Assembly: GCF_016925635.1 (NCBI RefSeq)
Contig: NZ_CP070490.1
Span: 3,540,001 to 3,604,000, forward strand
DNA: 64,000 nucleotides
Direction: 5' to 3'
From: Lysinibacillus fusiformis
Lineage (GTDB): Bacteria; Bacillota; Bacilli; Bacillales_A; Planococcaceae
Positions 8,195 through 16,490 of this stretch are shown here, in pieces. A model generated the notes under the pieces. The model saw only the letters and a list, made by a program, of their open reading frames with translations. It ran no database searches and was not told where the DNA came from. A program made the translations under genes and the position numbers. Position 1 is the first letter of the stretch. Every line of letters starts with the position of its first letter.

Positions 8195-9559
8195 GTGAAC
8201 TTATCGGTGATATTTGGTGGAGAAAAATATAATTTTAAATCATTAAAAGATGTTATGGCCAAGGCCAATGAAGAAAAATCAGGCGATCAGCTAGCGGGTA
8301 TTGCCGCTGAGACGGTTCAACAACGAATCGCAGCGAAGGCTGTATTAAGTGAGCTTTTAGTAAAAGATATCCGAGAAAATCCATTAGTGCCGCAGGAAAA
8401 TGATGAGGTTTCACGCATTATTGAGGGCGATATTAATGAGCAAATCTATGGAGAAATCAAAAACTGGAGCATCGAGCAGCTGCGTGAATACATTTTATCG
8501 AATGACACGGGTGATCGTGAATTAAAGCGTTTAAGTAAAGGAATGAATTCTGAGATTATTGCTGCTGTTACAAAGCTAATGTCCAATTTAGATCTTGTTC
8601 ATGCAGCCAATAAAGTCGAAATACTATCAACGTGTAATATTACGATTGGCCAAAAAGGGACATTGTCTTCTCGCCTTCAGCCAAACCATCCAACAGACAA
8701 TATTGATGGCATCATCGCCTCTCTAAAAGAAGGATTGTCTTATGGTATTGGGGATGCTGTTATCGGCATTAATCCTGTAGATGATTCAGTTGAAAGTGTT
8801 AAAAAAGTACTTACGGCTACAAAAGAATTCATCAATGATTGGTCCATTCCTACGCAAAACTGTGTATTAGCTCATATTACAACACAGATGAAGGCGATTA
8901 AACAGGGCGCCCCAGCGGATATGATTTTCCAAAGTATCGCAGGGACAGAAATTGCTAACCGTTCGTTCGGTATTTCTGCTGATTTAATAAGAGAAGCAGA
9001 GGAGCTAATTAAAAAACAAGGAACAGGTACTGGTCCAAATTTATTCTACTTTGAAACAGGCCAAGGCTCAGAGCTATCGGCAGAGGCACATATGGGCATT
9101 GACCAAGTAACATTGGAATCTCGCAATTATGGATTTGCAAGACATTTTAATCCTTATATTGTGAACACAGTAGTGGGCTTTATCGGCCCAGAATATTTAT
9201 ACAACAATAAACAAGTCATTCGAGCAGGTCTCGAAGATCATTTCATGGGCAAAATGCATGGCATTCCTATGGGGGTAGATATTTGCTATACCAACCATAT
9301 TAAGGCAGACCAAAATGATGTGGAAGATTTAAGTGTATTGCTAACAGCAGCTGGCGTTAACTTTATTATTGCTGCGCCAATGGGCGATGATGTGATGCTC
9401 AATTATCAATCGATGAGCTTCCATGATGTAGCTACATTACTCCAAACATTTGGTAAAAAACCAGCACCAGAGTATTTAGCATGGTTAGAGAAAATGGGCA
9501 TTTATGAAAATGGTCGACTGTCAGCAAGAGCTGGCGATTTATCCATTTTTGAAAGGTAG
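8195..9559 (+). CDS. eutB: EutB, ethanolamine ammonia-lyase large subunit
   Basis: 454 residues, the usual family length, with a continuous match to the TIM-barrel catalytic subunit (for example CNITIGQKGTLSSRLQPNHP, YFETGQGSELSAEAHMGIDQ and MGVDICYTNHIKADQND). It catalyses B12-dependent conversion of ethanolamine to acetaldehyde and ammonia together with EutC. The start is the GTG 6 nt after AAGGAGG; the in-frame ATG at 8189 overlaps that ribosome site. The enzyme needs adenosylcobalamin, but no EutT-type adenosyltransferase gene is present in the operon. Confidence 0.97.
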   Translation: MNLSVIFGGEKYNFKSLKDVMAKANEEKSGDQLAGIAAETVQQRIAAKAVLSELLVKDIRENPLVPQENDEVSRIIEGDINEQIYGEIKNWSIEQLREYILSNDTGDRELKRLSKGMNSEIIAAVTKLMSNLDLVHAANKVEILSTCNITIGQKGTLSSRLQPNHPTDNIDGIIASLKEGLSYGIGDAVIGINPVDDSVESVKKVLTATKEFINDWSIPTQNCVLAHITTQMKAIKQGAPADMIFQSIAGTEIANRSFGISADLIREAEELIKKQGTGTGPNLFYFETGQGSELSAEAHMGIDQVTLESRNYGFARHFNPYIVNTVVGFIGPEYLYNNKQVIRAGLEDHFMGKMHGIPMGVDICYTNHIKADQNDVEDLSVLLTAAGVNFIIAAPMGDDVMLNYQSMSFHDVATLLQTFGKKPAPEYLAWLEKMGIYENGRLSARAGDLSIFER

Positions 9560-9568
9560 GTGAGTCAA

Positions 9569-10579
9569 GTGAATGATCAATTAGTTTCTATGATTACACA
9601 GCTTGTCATAGAGAAGATGGAGAAAAATACAGGTAGCCAAGCACCTGAAGTGACAACTACTCCAACAGAACAACCACTTATTAAGTTTTATGATACAGTA
9701 GAAAATCGTTCTTCAGGAACAACGGAAGCTACAGCAACATCACAGGAGCCATTAATTCAGCTATATCAGCATGGAGCTCCACAGCAAGTACCAACGCTTG
9801 CTTCTGTCACTTTCGACCAGCCATTAAACGAAGCTGTGCCGATCAAGCCCTTTCAGTTTGAGGCAGAAGCATTAACGGAAAGTGTGCAGGCTGCTAAAAA
9901 ACATACACCTGCTCGCATTGGTGTAGGGAGAGCTGGGACAAGACCGAAAACGAAAACATGGTTAAAATTCCGACTCGATCATGCTGCTGCGGTAGATGCT
10001 GTGTATGGCGAAGTGTCAGAAGATCTTTTACAAAAGCTTGATGTCTTTCAGGTAACAACGAAAGTCACAGATAAAGAGGAATACATTACAAGACCTGACT
10101 TAGGGCGTCGTTTATCAGAGGAATCAAAGACATTGATTCAGCAAAAATGTAAACCACAGCCCAAAGTACAGATTATTATCTCGAATGGCTTAAGTGCGAG
10201 TGCGATTGAGGAAAATGTACAAGATGTCTACCTAGCCCTTCAGCAAAGTCTTGGCAATTTAAATATTGACATCGGTACAACATTCTATATTGATAAAGGC
10301 CGTGTTGCTTTAATGGATGAGATTGGTGAGCTGCTACAGGCAGAGGTTATTGTTTACCTAATTGGTGAGCGTCCAGGGCTCGTATCGGCAGAATCGATGA
10401 GTGCATATTTATGCTTCAAGCCAAGAATTGGCACAGTGGAAGCGGAACGTATGGTGATTTCAAATATCCATAAGGGTGGTATCCCACCATTAGAAGCGGG
10501 AGCTTATCTTGGAACAGTCGTAGAAAAAATCCTGCATTATCAGGCAAGTGGCGTAGAGCTTGTCGCAAAAGAAGGTTAG
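9569..10579 (+). CDS. eutC: EutC, ethanolamine ammonia-lyase small subunit
   Basis: 336 residues. The conserved catalytic partner domain runs from about residue 110 (ARIGVGRAGTRPKT, then LDHAAAVDAVYGEV) to the end (RPGLVSAESMSAYL, GGIPPLEAGAYLG). It is preceded by about 105 variable, low-complexity residues. The first 17 residues form an amphipathic helix (NDQLVSMITQLVIEKME), which looks like an encapsulation peptide directing the lyase into the microcompartment. The GTG start at 9569 has AGGTAGGTGA upstream; an earlier GTG at 9560 touches the eutB stop and lies inside that site. Confidence 0.95.
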   Translation: MNDQLVSMITQLVIEKMEKNTGSQAPEVTTTPTEQPLIKFYDTVENRSSGTTEATATSQEPLIQLYQHGAPQQVPTLASVTFDQPLNEAVPIKPFQFEAEALTESVQAAKKHTPARIGVGRAGTRPKTKTWLKFRLDHAAAVDAVYGEVSEDLLQKLDVFQVTTKVTDKEEYITRPDLGRRLSEESKTLIQQKCKPQPKVQIIISNGLSASAIEENVQDVYLALQQSLGNLNIDIGTTFYIDKGRVALMDEIGELLQAEVIVYLIGERPGLVSAESMSAYLCFKPRIGTVEAERMVISNIHKGGIPPLEAGAYLGTVVEKILHYQASGVELVAKEG

Positions 10580-10590
10580 GGGGCTGAGAT

Positions 10591-11241
10591 ATGTATCCTC
10601 AAAAAATTATGGCTCAAATCTTGGCGATGCAAACCATTCCAAGAGTCAACAGTGAACTAGCAGAGCAGTTAGATTTAAAGCCACATCATCATAGTATTGG
10701 GCTTGTCACACTGACAATCGACGATGTTGGGTATGTTGCCTTAGATGAGGCGACGAAAAAGGCAGATGTCGATGTTGTCTATGCAAAAAGCTTTTATGCG
10801 GGAGCGGTACATGCGTCTGGTCCATTGTCAGGTGAAGTGATTGGCATCATCGCTGGAAGCTCACCTGATGAAATTCGTAGTGGTCTTGATGCTATTCAAC
10901 AAAAAATCGAATTTGATACGTATTTTGAAGCCATTAATAATAATGAAAATCATGCCTTGTTTGCCCATACCGTGGCAAGCTGTGGGACATATCTTGCTGA
11001 GCTTGCAGATGTAAAGGTTGGCACACCACTTGCTTATTTAATCGCACCGCCACTTGAGGCAGTGGTTGGATTAGATGCAGCATTAAAGGCGGCAGATGTT
11101 GAGTTAAAGGTTTTCTTTGGTCCTCCATCTGAAACCAATTTTGGTGGTGGCTTATTAACGGGCAGTCAATCGTCATGCGAGGCTGCAGCACATGCATTCA
11201 GAGAAGCTATTGAAAATATAGCTAGAAACCCAGTGATCTAG
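10591..11241 (+). CDS. eutL: EutL trimeric shell protein (BMC-T)
   Basis: A 216-residue tandem-BMC shell protein typical of EutL: SIGLVTLTIDDVGYVALDEATKKADVDVVYAKSF is split here as two conserved blocks, SIGLVTLTIDDVGY and KADVDVVYAKSFYAG. The second half has AYLIAPPLEAVVGLDAAL and FFGPPSETNFGGGLLTG. EutL trimers form gated pores in the shell and can bind ethanolamine. ATG follows GGGGGCTGAG. It lies between the lyase and aldehyde dehydrogenase genes. Confidence 0.95.
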   Translation: MYPQKIMAQILAMQTIPRVNSELAEQLDLKPHHHSIGLVTLTIDDVGYVALDEATKKADVDVVYAKSFYAGAVHASGPLSGEVIGIIAGSSPDEIRSGLDAIQQKIEFDTYFEAINNNENHALFAHTVASCGTYLAELADVKVGTPLAYLIAPPLEAVVGLDAALKAADVELKVFFGPPSETNFGGGLLTGSQSSCEAAAHAFREAIENIARNPVI

Positions 11242-11256
11242 AAAGGAGGCGGCTTT

Positions 11257-12747
11257 ATGGCCACATTAGACAAAGACTTATTAGCGATTCAGGAAATGAG
11301 AGATGCCGTTAAACATGCTAATACAGCACAGGCTGCCTACATGCAATTTTCTCAGCAACAAGTAGACACCATTGTAAAGGCTGTTGCAGATGCTGCCTTT
11401 AAGGAAGCAGATCGTTTAGCAAAAATGGCTGTGCAAGAAACAGGGATGGGTATTCCCAACCATAAAAAGATGAAAAATGAAGTGGCTTCACGAGATGTCT
11501 ATGAAGATATTAAAGACTTAAAAACAGTTGGTATTGTGGGCTATGATCGGATGAAAAAAGTAGCCGAAATTGCAAGTCCTTTTGGTGTCATTGCTGGTAT
11601 TGTACCAACAACAAATCCAACCTCTACAGCCATCTTTAAAACGCTTATTTCTTTAAAAACGAGAAATGGTTTAGTGCTTAGTCCACACCCATATGCAGTG
11701 AAATGTACAAAAGAGGCTTTAGATATTTGTCGAGTAGCTGCTGAAAAAGCAGGTGCGCCAGAAGGATTACTACAATGTTTAACAATGTCCTCCATGGAAG
11801 CAACACAGCAGCTAATGAAGCACCCAGACATTCATTTAATTTTAGCTACGGGTGGTGGTGCATTGGTCAAGGCGGCCTATAGCTCTGGCAAACCTGCCTA
11901 TGGGGTAGGGCCAGGAAATGTACCAGCTTACATTGAAAAATCGGCTACTATTCAAAAGTCTGTCCGTCAATTGGTGCAAAGTAAATCGTTCGATAATGGC
12001 ACAATCTGTGCAACGGAGCAAGCCATTATTGTCGATAAGGCGATTGCAGTGCAAGTGCAAACAGAATTAAAGAAAAACGGTGCCTATCTATTAAATGCTG
12101 AAGAAAAAGCTAAAATGGAAAAATTGATTTCGCCAGTTCCAGGGAAAGTAAATCCCCAGATTGTCGGTAAATCAGCTACTTGCCTAGCCGATTCTGTTGG
12201 TATTACGGTTCCAGACGATACAAAAGTTCTTGTGGGCTTCGAAACAATGATTGGTAAAAATATTCCGTTTTCTCTTGAAAAACTATCACCAATCTTTGCA
12301 CTTTATGTTGTTGAAAACAGTACAGAAGCCAAGCAGGTGATGATTGACCTGCTAAATATTGGAGGACGCGGACATACATGCTCCATTCACACTGAAAATG
12401 CAGCATTGGCAGAGCAATTTTCCGTTGAATTACCAGTATCACGCATTGTGGTCAATACATTATCATCTATCGGTGCAGTAGGTGGCACAACGGGCTTAGC
12501 GCCATCCTTTACATTAGGCTGTGGTACATTTGGCGGCAATATTACGTCAGATAACATTACAGCAAGACATTTATTAAATATCAAACGTATGGCGTATGGC
12601 ATTAAAGATGTCGAAGTGCCAAAACCAGAATTTGAAGTACAGTCCGTTGTCGAGTCGGTAGTCTCACAAGAGCCTGCTCTAGACACAACGATGGTTCAAC
12701 AAATTGTCGATCAAGTATTAAAACAAATCACATTACAAAATAAATAA
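11257..12747 (+). CDS. eutE: EutE, CoA-acylating acetaldehyde dehydrogenase
   Basis: 496 residues. It is an aldehyde dehydrogenase-fold protein with the acylating active-site Cys in SFDNGTICATEQ (about residue 250), the GIVPTTNPTSTAIFK block and a Gly-rich GVGPGNVPAYIE. It makes acetyl-CoA and NADH from acetaldehyde and CoA inside the microcompartment. Unlike the common layout with an N-terminal encapsulation peptide, an amphipathic helix (MVQQIVDQVLKQI) is found at the extreme C-terminus after a variable linker. Strong AAAGGAGG ribosome site. Confidence 0.95.
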   Translation: MATLDKDLLAIQEMRDAVKHANTAQAAYMQFSQQQVDTIVKAVADAAFKEADRLAKMAVQETGMGIPNHKKMKNEVASRDVYEDIKDLKTVGIVGYDRMKKVAEIASPFGVIAGIVPTTNPTSTAIFKTLISLKTRNGLVLSPHPYAVKCTKEALDICRVAAEKAGAPEGLLQCLTMSSMEATQQLMKHPDIHLILATGGGALVKAAYSSGKPAYGVGPGNVPAYIEKSATIQKSVRQLVQSKSFDNGTICATEQAIIVDKAIAVQVQTELKKNGAYLLNAEEKAKMEKLISPVPGKVNPQIVGKSATCLADSVGITVPDDTKVLVGFETMIGKNIPFSLEKLSPIFALYVVENSTEAKQVMIDLLNIGGRGHTCSIHTENAALAEQFSVELPVSRIVVNTLSSIGAVGGTTGLAPSFTLGCGTFGGNITSDNITARHLLNIKRMAYGIKDVEVPKPEFEVQSVVESVVSQEPALDTTMVQQIVDQVLKQITLQNK

Positions 12748-12763
12748 TTTGGAGGAATGACAA

Positions 12764-13042
12764 ATGAGTACAGCATTAGGAATGGTAGAAACAAAAGGTT
12801 TAGTAGGAGCAATTGAAGCAGCAGACGCAATGGTAAAGGCAGCAAGCGTTAATTTAGTAGGAAAAGTACATGTTGGTGGCGGTATCGTGACAGTTCTTGT
12901 ACGCGGTGATGTAGGCGCAGTAAAAGCAGCAACAGATGCAGGGGCAGCAGCAGCACAACGTGTAGGAGAGCTATTATCAGTTCATGTAATTCCACGTCCA
13001 CACCACGAATTAGAAATGATTTTACCAAAAGCAGAAGCATAA
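12764..13042 (+). CDS. eutM: EutM hexameric shell protein (BMC-H)
   Basis: A 92-residue canonical BMC-H protein: [20 protein letters not shown] at the N-terminus, [20 protein letters not shown] in the middle, [12 protein letters not shown] at the end. It is expected to be the main shell facet protein. A good TTGGAGGAATG ribosome site precedes it, and a hairpin lies just after the gene. Confidence 0.96.
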   Translation: MSTALGMVETKGLVGAIEAADAMVKAASVNLVGKVHVGGGIVTVLVRGDVGAVKAATDAGAAAAQRVGELLSVHVIPRPHHELEMILPKAEA

Positions 13043-13055
13043 TTTCATGTTCTGA

Positions 13056-13088
13056 TGAGAGCTGGATCTAACTTTAGAACAGCTCTCA
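13056..13088 (+). other. RNA hairpin after eutM, without terminator tail
   Basis: TGAGAGCTG (13056-13064) pairs perfectly with CAGCTCTCA (13080-13088), with a second inner TCTA/TAGA stem and a 4-nt loop. No T run follows, so it is not an ordinary terminator. It may stabilise the eutM-containing RNA or be a processing site between the abundant shell gene and the pduL genes; the 82-nt gap here is the largest in the eut operon after eutH. Confidence 0.6.
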
Positions 13089-13133
13089 ACTTGTCCTTAT
13101 AAAATCAATCAACAAAATAAAGAGGTGGCTAAC

Positions 13134-13724
13134 GTGACAACAGCAACAAAAACTTTTCCAGTGGCCATTTCGGCTCGTCATATCCATCTAAGTGAAGCAG
13201 ATTTACAAGCACTTTTTGGTCCAAATGCAACCCTAACTAAGGATTTCGACTTATCACAGCCAGGGCAATTTGCTGCAAAAGAGCGTGTCTCTATCGAGGG
13301 ACCAAAAGGCATTATTCATAATGTCCGTGTCCTTGGACCTGTAAGACCAGCAACCCAAGTAGAGGTAAGCCGTACAGATGCCATGAAGCTAGGGGTGACA
13401 CCTCCTTTACGGCAATCAGGTGATATTGACAATTCTGCAGGCATTAAAATTCTTTCTCAAGACAAGGAATTAGAGATCCAGCAGGGGGTCATCATTGCAC
13501 AGGCACATATTCATATGACAGAAGAAGATGCCAAAGCATTGGAAGTACACAATAATGAATTAGTTTCAGTGGAAGTTGTAAGTGATCGTCCTGTCACTTT
13601 CCGAGGTGTCGTTGTACGTGTTTCCAATGATTTTAGTCTGGAAATGCACATTGACACGGATGAAGCAAATGCTGGCTTTATCGAACAGCAGGCACAGGGT
13701 AAATTAATGAAAGTATCATCGTAA
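13134..13724 (+). CDS. pduL: PduL-type phosphate acyltransferase, short form
   Basis: 196 residues covering just the two-barrel PduL core. Zinc-binding and catalytic histidines are visible in ISARHIHLSE, IIAQAHIHM and LEMHIDTDEANAGF. The enzyme exchanges CoA and phosphate, converting acetyl-CoA to acetyl-phosphate and recycling CoA. The start is GTG 13134, 5 nt after AGAGGTGG; the upstream in-frame GTG at 13125 lies inside that site. This copy has no amphipathic leader, unlike the next gene, so it may act outside the shell or enter with a partner. Confidence 0.93.
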   Translation: MTTATKTFPVAISARHIHLSEADLQALFGPNATLTKDFDLSQPGQFAAKERVSIEGPKGIIHNVRVLGPVRPATQVEVSRTDAMKLGVTPPLRQSGDIDNSAGIKILSQDKELEIQQGVIIAQAHIHMTEEDAKALEVHNNELVSVEVVSDRPVTFRGVVVRVSNDFSLEMHIDTDEANAGFIEQQAQGKLMKVSS

Positions 13725-13736
13725 GGAGGAGGCAAG

Positions 13737-14606
13737 ATGCAAGAAAATTTAGTGCAAAAAATTGTGGAAGAAGTTCTGCAACAAGTCTTAAAAAATCAAT
13801 CTTCCCCTCCACATGACGGTAAAATTCCGATTGGTGTATCTGCCCGCCATGTCCATCTTGCACAAGCAGAAGTGGAACAGCTTTTTGGTGAAAATTATCA
13901 GCTTACACCGAAGTCTGAGCTTTCACAACCAGGGCAATTTGCTGCGGAGGAAACTGTAGTGATTGCAGGTCCAAAAGGGTCGATAGAGCGCGTACGTATT
14001 CTTGGCCCCGCTCGTTCCTTATCCCAAGTGGAAGTAAGCTGGACAGATGCGATGAAATTAGGGCTGAAGCCACCACTAAGAATATCTGGTGATATTCAAG
14101 GTTCAAGCCCTGTTACATTGATTGGTCCAAAGGGGAGTGTCGTGTTAAATGAAGGACTCATTATTGCACAGGCACATATTCATATGTCCCCAGCGGATAG
14201 TGCGAGATTCCAAGTAGTAGATGGACAATCAGTTCAAATCAAGGTGGAAGGTATTCGCCCGATTATTTTATCAAATGTGGTTATCCGTGTTTCAGAGCGC
14301 TATCGCTTAGAAATGCATATTGATACAGATGAAGCAAATGCAGGGTTAATTCAACAAGGAACACTTGCAGAAATTTTGTATCATCAAGTAAGCGAACCAG
14401 CTATCGCTTTGAAAGAGCAGTCGCCAGTCGTACAGAAAGTAGAACAGCCATCCGTCTATCATTATGACAAAAAGCTACTTTCACAAATAGAAGTGCTCGA
14501 TATCGATGCACAAGAAATTGTCGTTCCAAAGAAAACCATTGTGACAGCATTGGCTTATGATAAGCTGCGAGAGTTAAATAAAACATTAACAATCCGCTCG
14601 GAGTAG
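13737..14606 (+). CDS. PduL-type phosphate acyltransferase with targeting helix and C-terminal extension
   Basis: 289 residues. A second PduL core (about 28-215) has the same histidine blocks as its neighbour (VSARHVHLAQ, IIAQAHIHM, LEMHIDTDEANAGL). The N-terminal helix NLVQKIVEEVLQQVLKN looks like an encapsulation peptide. A C-terminal extension of about 70 residues ends in VVPKKTIVTALAYDK, a short motif that also occurs, from memory, on other BMC-associated proteins. Together with the preceding gene it is a tandem paralogue pair, translated 12 nt apart with AAGGAGGAGG. The likely role is acetyl-phosphate formation inside the shell. Confidence 0.9.
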   Translation: MQENLVQKIVEEVLQQVLKNQSSPPHDGKIPIGVSARHVHLAQAEVEQLFGENYQLTPKSELSQPGQFAAEETVVIAGPKGSIERVRILGPARSLSQVEVSWTDAMKLGLKPPLRISGDIQGSSPVTLIGPKGSVVLNEGLIIAQAHIHMSPADSARFQVVDGQSVQIKVEGIRPIILSNVVIRVSERYRLEMHIDTDEANAGLIQQGTLAEILYHQVSEPAIALKEQSPVVQKVEQPSVYHYDKKLLSQIEVLDIDAQEIVVPKKTIVTALAYDKLRELNKTLTIRSE

Positions 14607-14642
14607 TAAGACAAGCTGTGTCGCATAAAGAGGGTGAAGTTC

Positions 14643-14927
14643 ATGCAAATGGGAAGAGTGATAGGCAGTGTATGGGCAACTCGCAAGGAGGAAGGGTTGA
14701 ATGGTTTAAAGCTACTAATCATTCAACCAATTGATTCCAATCAACAGCCGATTCGCACAGAAATGGTTGCAGCTGATCGCATAGGAGCGGGTATTGGTGA
14801 TGATGTACTTATTACAAGTGGTGGATCATCACGCTATATTATGAAAGAAAATCCGTTACCGATTGATGCAGTTGTCATTGGTATTATTGATTCTACGGAA
14901 GTAATGAGAGGTGAGGACAATGAGTAG
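14643..14927 (+). CDS. eutN: EutN pentameric vertex protein (BMC-P)
   Basis: A 94-residue EutN/CcmL-family protein: MGRVIGSVWATRKEEGL start, LLIIQPIDSN, ADRIGAGIGDDVLITSGGSS and a VVIGIID end. Pentamers cap the vertices of microcompartments. ATG 14643 is chosen because AGAGGGTGA is well placed before it; an in-frame GTG at 14634 lies in that site. It overlaps the next shell gene by 8 nt. Confidence 0.94.
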   Translation: MQMGRVIGSVWATRKEEGLNGLKLLIIQPIDSNQQPIRTEMVAADRIGAGIGDDVLITSGGSSRYIMKENPLPIDAVVIGIIDSTEVMRGEDNE

Positions 14928-15288
14928 CGCAATTGGAATGATCGAAACAAAAGGATTAGTTGGTTCTTATGAAGCTGCTGATGCGATGATTAAAGCGTCA
15001 GACGTCACAATCGTCAAACAAGAATTTGTTGATGGTGGCATCGTGACGATTGTCGTGAAGGGTGACGTAGGTTCTGTACAAGCAGCAGTAGAAGCTGGAA
15101 AAGCAGCCGCTATGCGTGTTGGTGAATTATTAGGCGCTCACGTCATTCCGAGACCTGATGAAGATGTCTTTAAAATGATTAAAGGACCAGAGGCACCAAA
15201 GAAAAAGCCTGTCTCTGCACCAGCAGCAACGCGGGCGAAAAAAACAACAGAAGCAACATCCGCAACAGATAACCGAGGTGAGGCATAG
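14920..15288 (+). CDS. Second BMC-H shell protein with basic C-terminal tail
   Basis: 122 residues. Residues 1-85 are a BMC-H domain very like EutM ([48 protein letters not shown]). It is followed by a Lys/Ala/Thr-rich tail of about 35 residues. EutK and some EutM paralogues have extra C-terminal parts, and such tails may bind cargo or nucleic acid, but this is not shown here. ATG 14920 lies inside the end of eutN with GAGAGGTGAGG upstream. Confidence 0.92.
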   Translation: MSSAIGMIETKGLVGSYEAADAMIKASDVTIVKQEFVDGGIVTIVVKGDVGSVQAAVEAGKAAAMRVGELLGAHVIPRPDEDVFKMIKGPEAPKKKPVSAPAATRAKKTTEATSATDNRGEA

Positions 15289-16235
15289 TGGCATTTCGTA
15301 AAAATAAAATCGCTGTAATTGGAGCAGGCCACACTGGTTCCACATTGAGTTTATTTTTAGCGCAGAAAGAATTAGGCGATGTGGTCCTTGTTGATATTCC
15401 AGAAGCCGAGAACCCGACAAAAGGGAAAGCTTTGGATTTGTTACAGACAGGCCCAATCGAAAAATTCAATGTGACCATTCAAGGCACGAGTCAATATGAA
15501 GATATCGCTGGAGCAGATATTGTTGTCATTACAGCAGGCATTCCACGTAAACCAGGGATGAGTCGTGATGACTTAGTGACAACAAATGCCAAAATCATTC
15601 AACAGGTTTCAAGACAAATCAAGCACTATGCTCCAAATAGTATTGTTGTTGTGTTGAGTAATCCTGTTGATGCCATGACGTATGTGTGTCATAAGGAAAC
15701 AGGCTTTGCCAAAAATCGTATCATTGGTCAATCGGGTGTGTTAGATACTGCTCGCTTCAATACGTTTGTTGCGCAGGAGCTTCACATTGCACCAGAGGAT
15801 GTATCAGGCTTCGTGCTAGGTGGACATGGCGATGAGATGGTGCCATTAATCCGTTATTCCTATGCAGGCGGCATTCCATTAGAGAAGCTAATTCCTCAGG
15901 ATCGACTGCAGCAAATCGTCGAGCGTACACGTAAAGGCGGCGGAGAAATTGTCGGCTTACTAGGCAATGGTAGTGCCTACTATGCACCAGCTGCAGCGTG
16001 TGCCCAGATGGTTGAAATCATTATCAAAGATCAACGAAAAATTATCCCTTCTATTGCTCTTTTAGAAGGAGAATATGGGTATCACGATCTCTTTTTAGGG
16101 GTACCAACGATTTTAGGTGGCAATGGCATCGAATCTGTCATCGAATTGCATCTAACAAATGAAGAACAAACAGCCCTTCAGCATTCTGCAGAGGCTGTGA
16201 AACAGGTAATTGCTATTTGCCAAAACATTGAATAG
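15288..16235 (+). CDS. Malate dehydrogenase (MDH/LDH family) at the end of the eut operon
   Basis: 315 residues, NAD-binding [11 protein letters not shown] near the N-terminus, [12 protein letters not shown] with the Arg that selects malate/oxaloacetate rather than lactate, SNPVDAMTY, and the catalytic His in [11 protein letters not shown]. The GTG overlaps the stop codon of the BMC-H gene, so it is translationally coupled to the eut operon. It takes the place where EutG alcohol dehydrogenase might be expected and could re-oxidise the NADH made by EutE using oxaloacetate. A terminator follows about 150 nt later. It could also be a lactate dehydrogenase-like enzyme with shifted specificity. 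Confidence 0.9.
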   Translation: MAFRKNKIAVIGAGHTGSTLSLFLAQKELGDVVLVDIPEAENPTKGKALDLLQTGPIEKFNVTIQGTSQYEDIAGADIVVITAGIPRKPGMSRDDLVTTNAKIIQQVSRQIKHYAPNSIVVVLSNPVDAMTYVCHKETGFAKNRIIGQSGVLDTARFNTFVAQELHIAPEDVSGFVLGGHGDEMVPLIRYSYAGGIPLEKLIPQDRLQQIVERTRKGGGEIVGLLGNGSAYYAPAAACAQMVEIIIKDQRKIIPSIALLEGEYGYHDLFLGVPTILGGNGIESVIELHLTNEEQTALQHSAEAVKQVIAICQNIE

Positions 16236-16382
16236 GGTAAACAGACTCTATTTTTCAATGGATCGAAAGGATCCCCAACTTTCTTTCCATAAGACTTCAT
16301 GATAGCTCAAAAAAATGTTTGATTGGAAACCGAACATGACTTGAAAGCTAGCGTAAATCCCCCATTTTTAGAGAAAGCTCTC

Positions 16383-16419
16383 AACTGTAGCAGGCGCAAA
16401 AGCTTGCTACAGTTTTTTT
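16383..16419 (+). terminator. Terminator of the eut operon
   Basis: AACTGTAGCA (16383-16392) pairs with TGCTACAGTT (16405-16414), with a further inner G-C pair, followed by a run of T. It lies about 150 nt after mdh and 70 nt before the AraC-type gene. Confidence 0.85.
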
Positions 16420-16490
16420 ATTGCACCTTCACAACTTATATCATAAAAACAATTACCGATTCTACTATAATCAAAGTAGGAGGGATGTGG

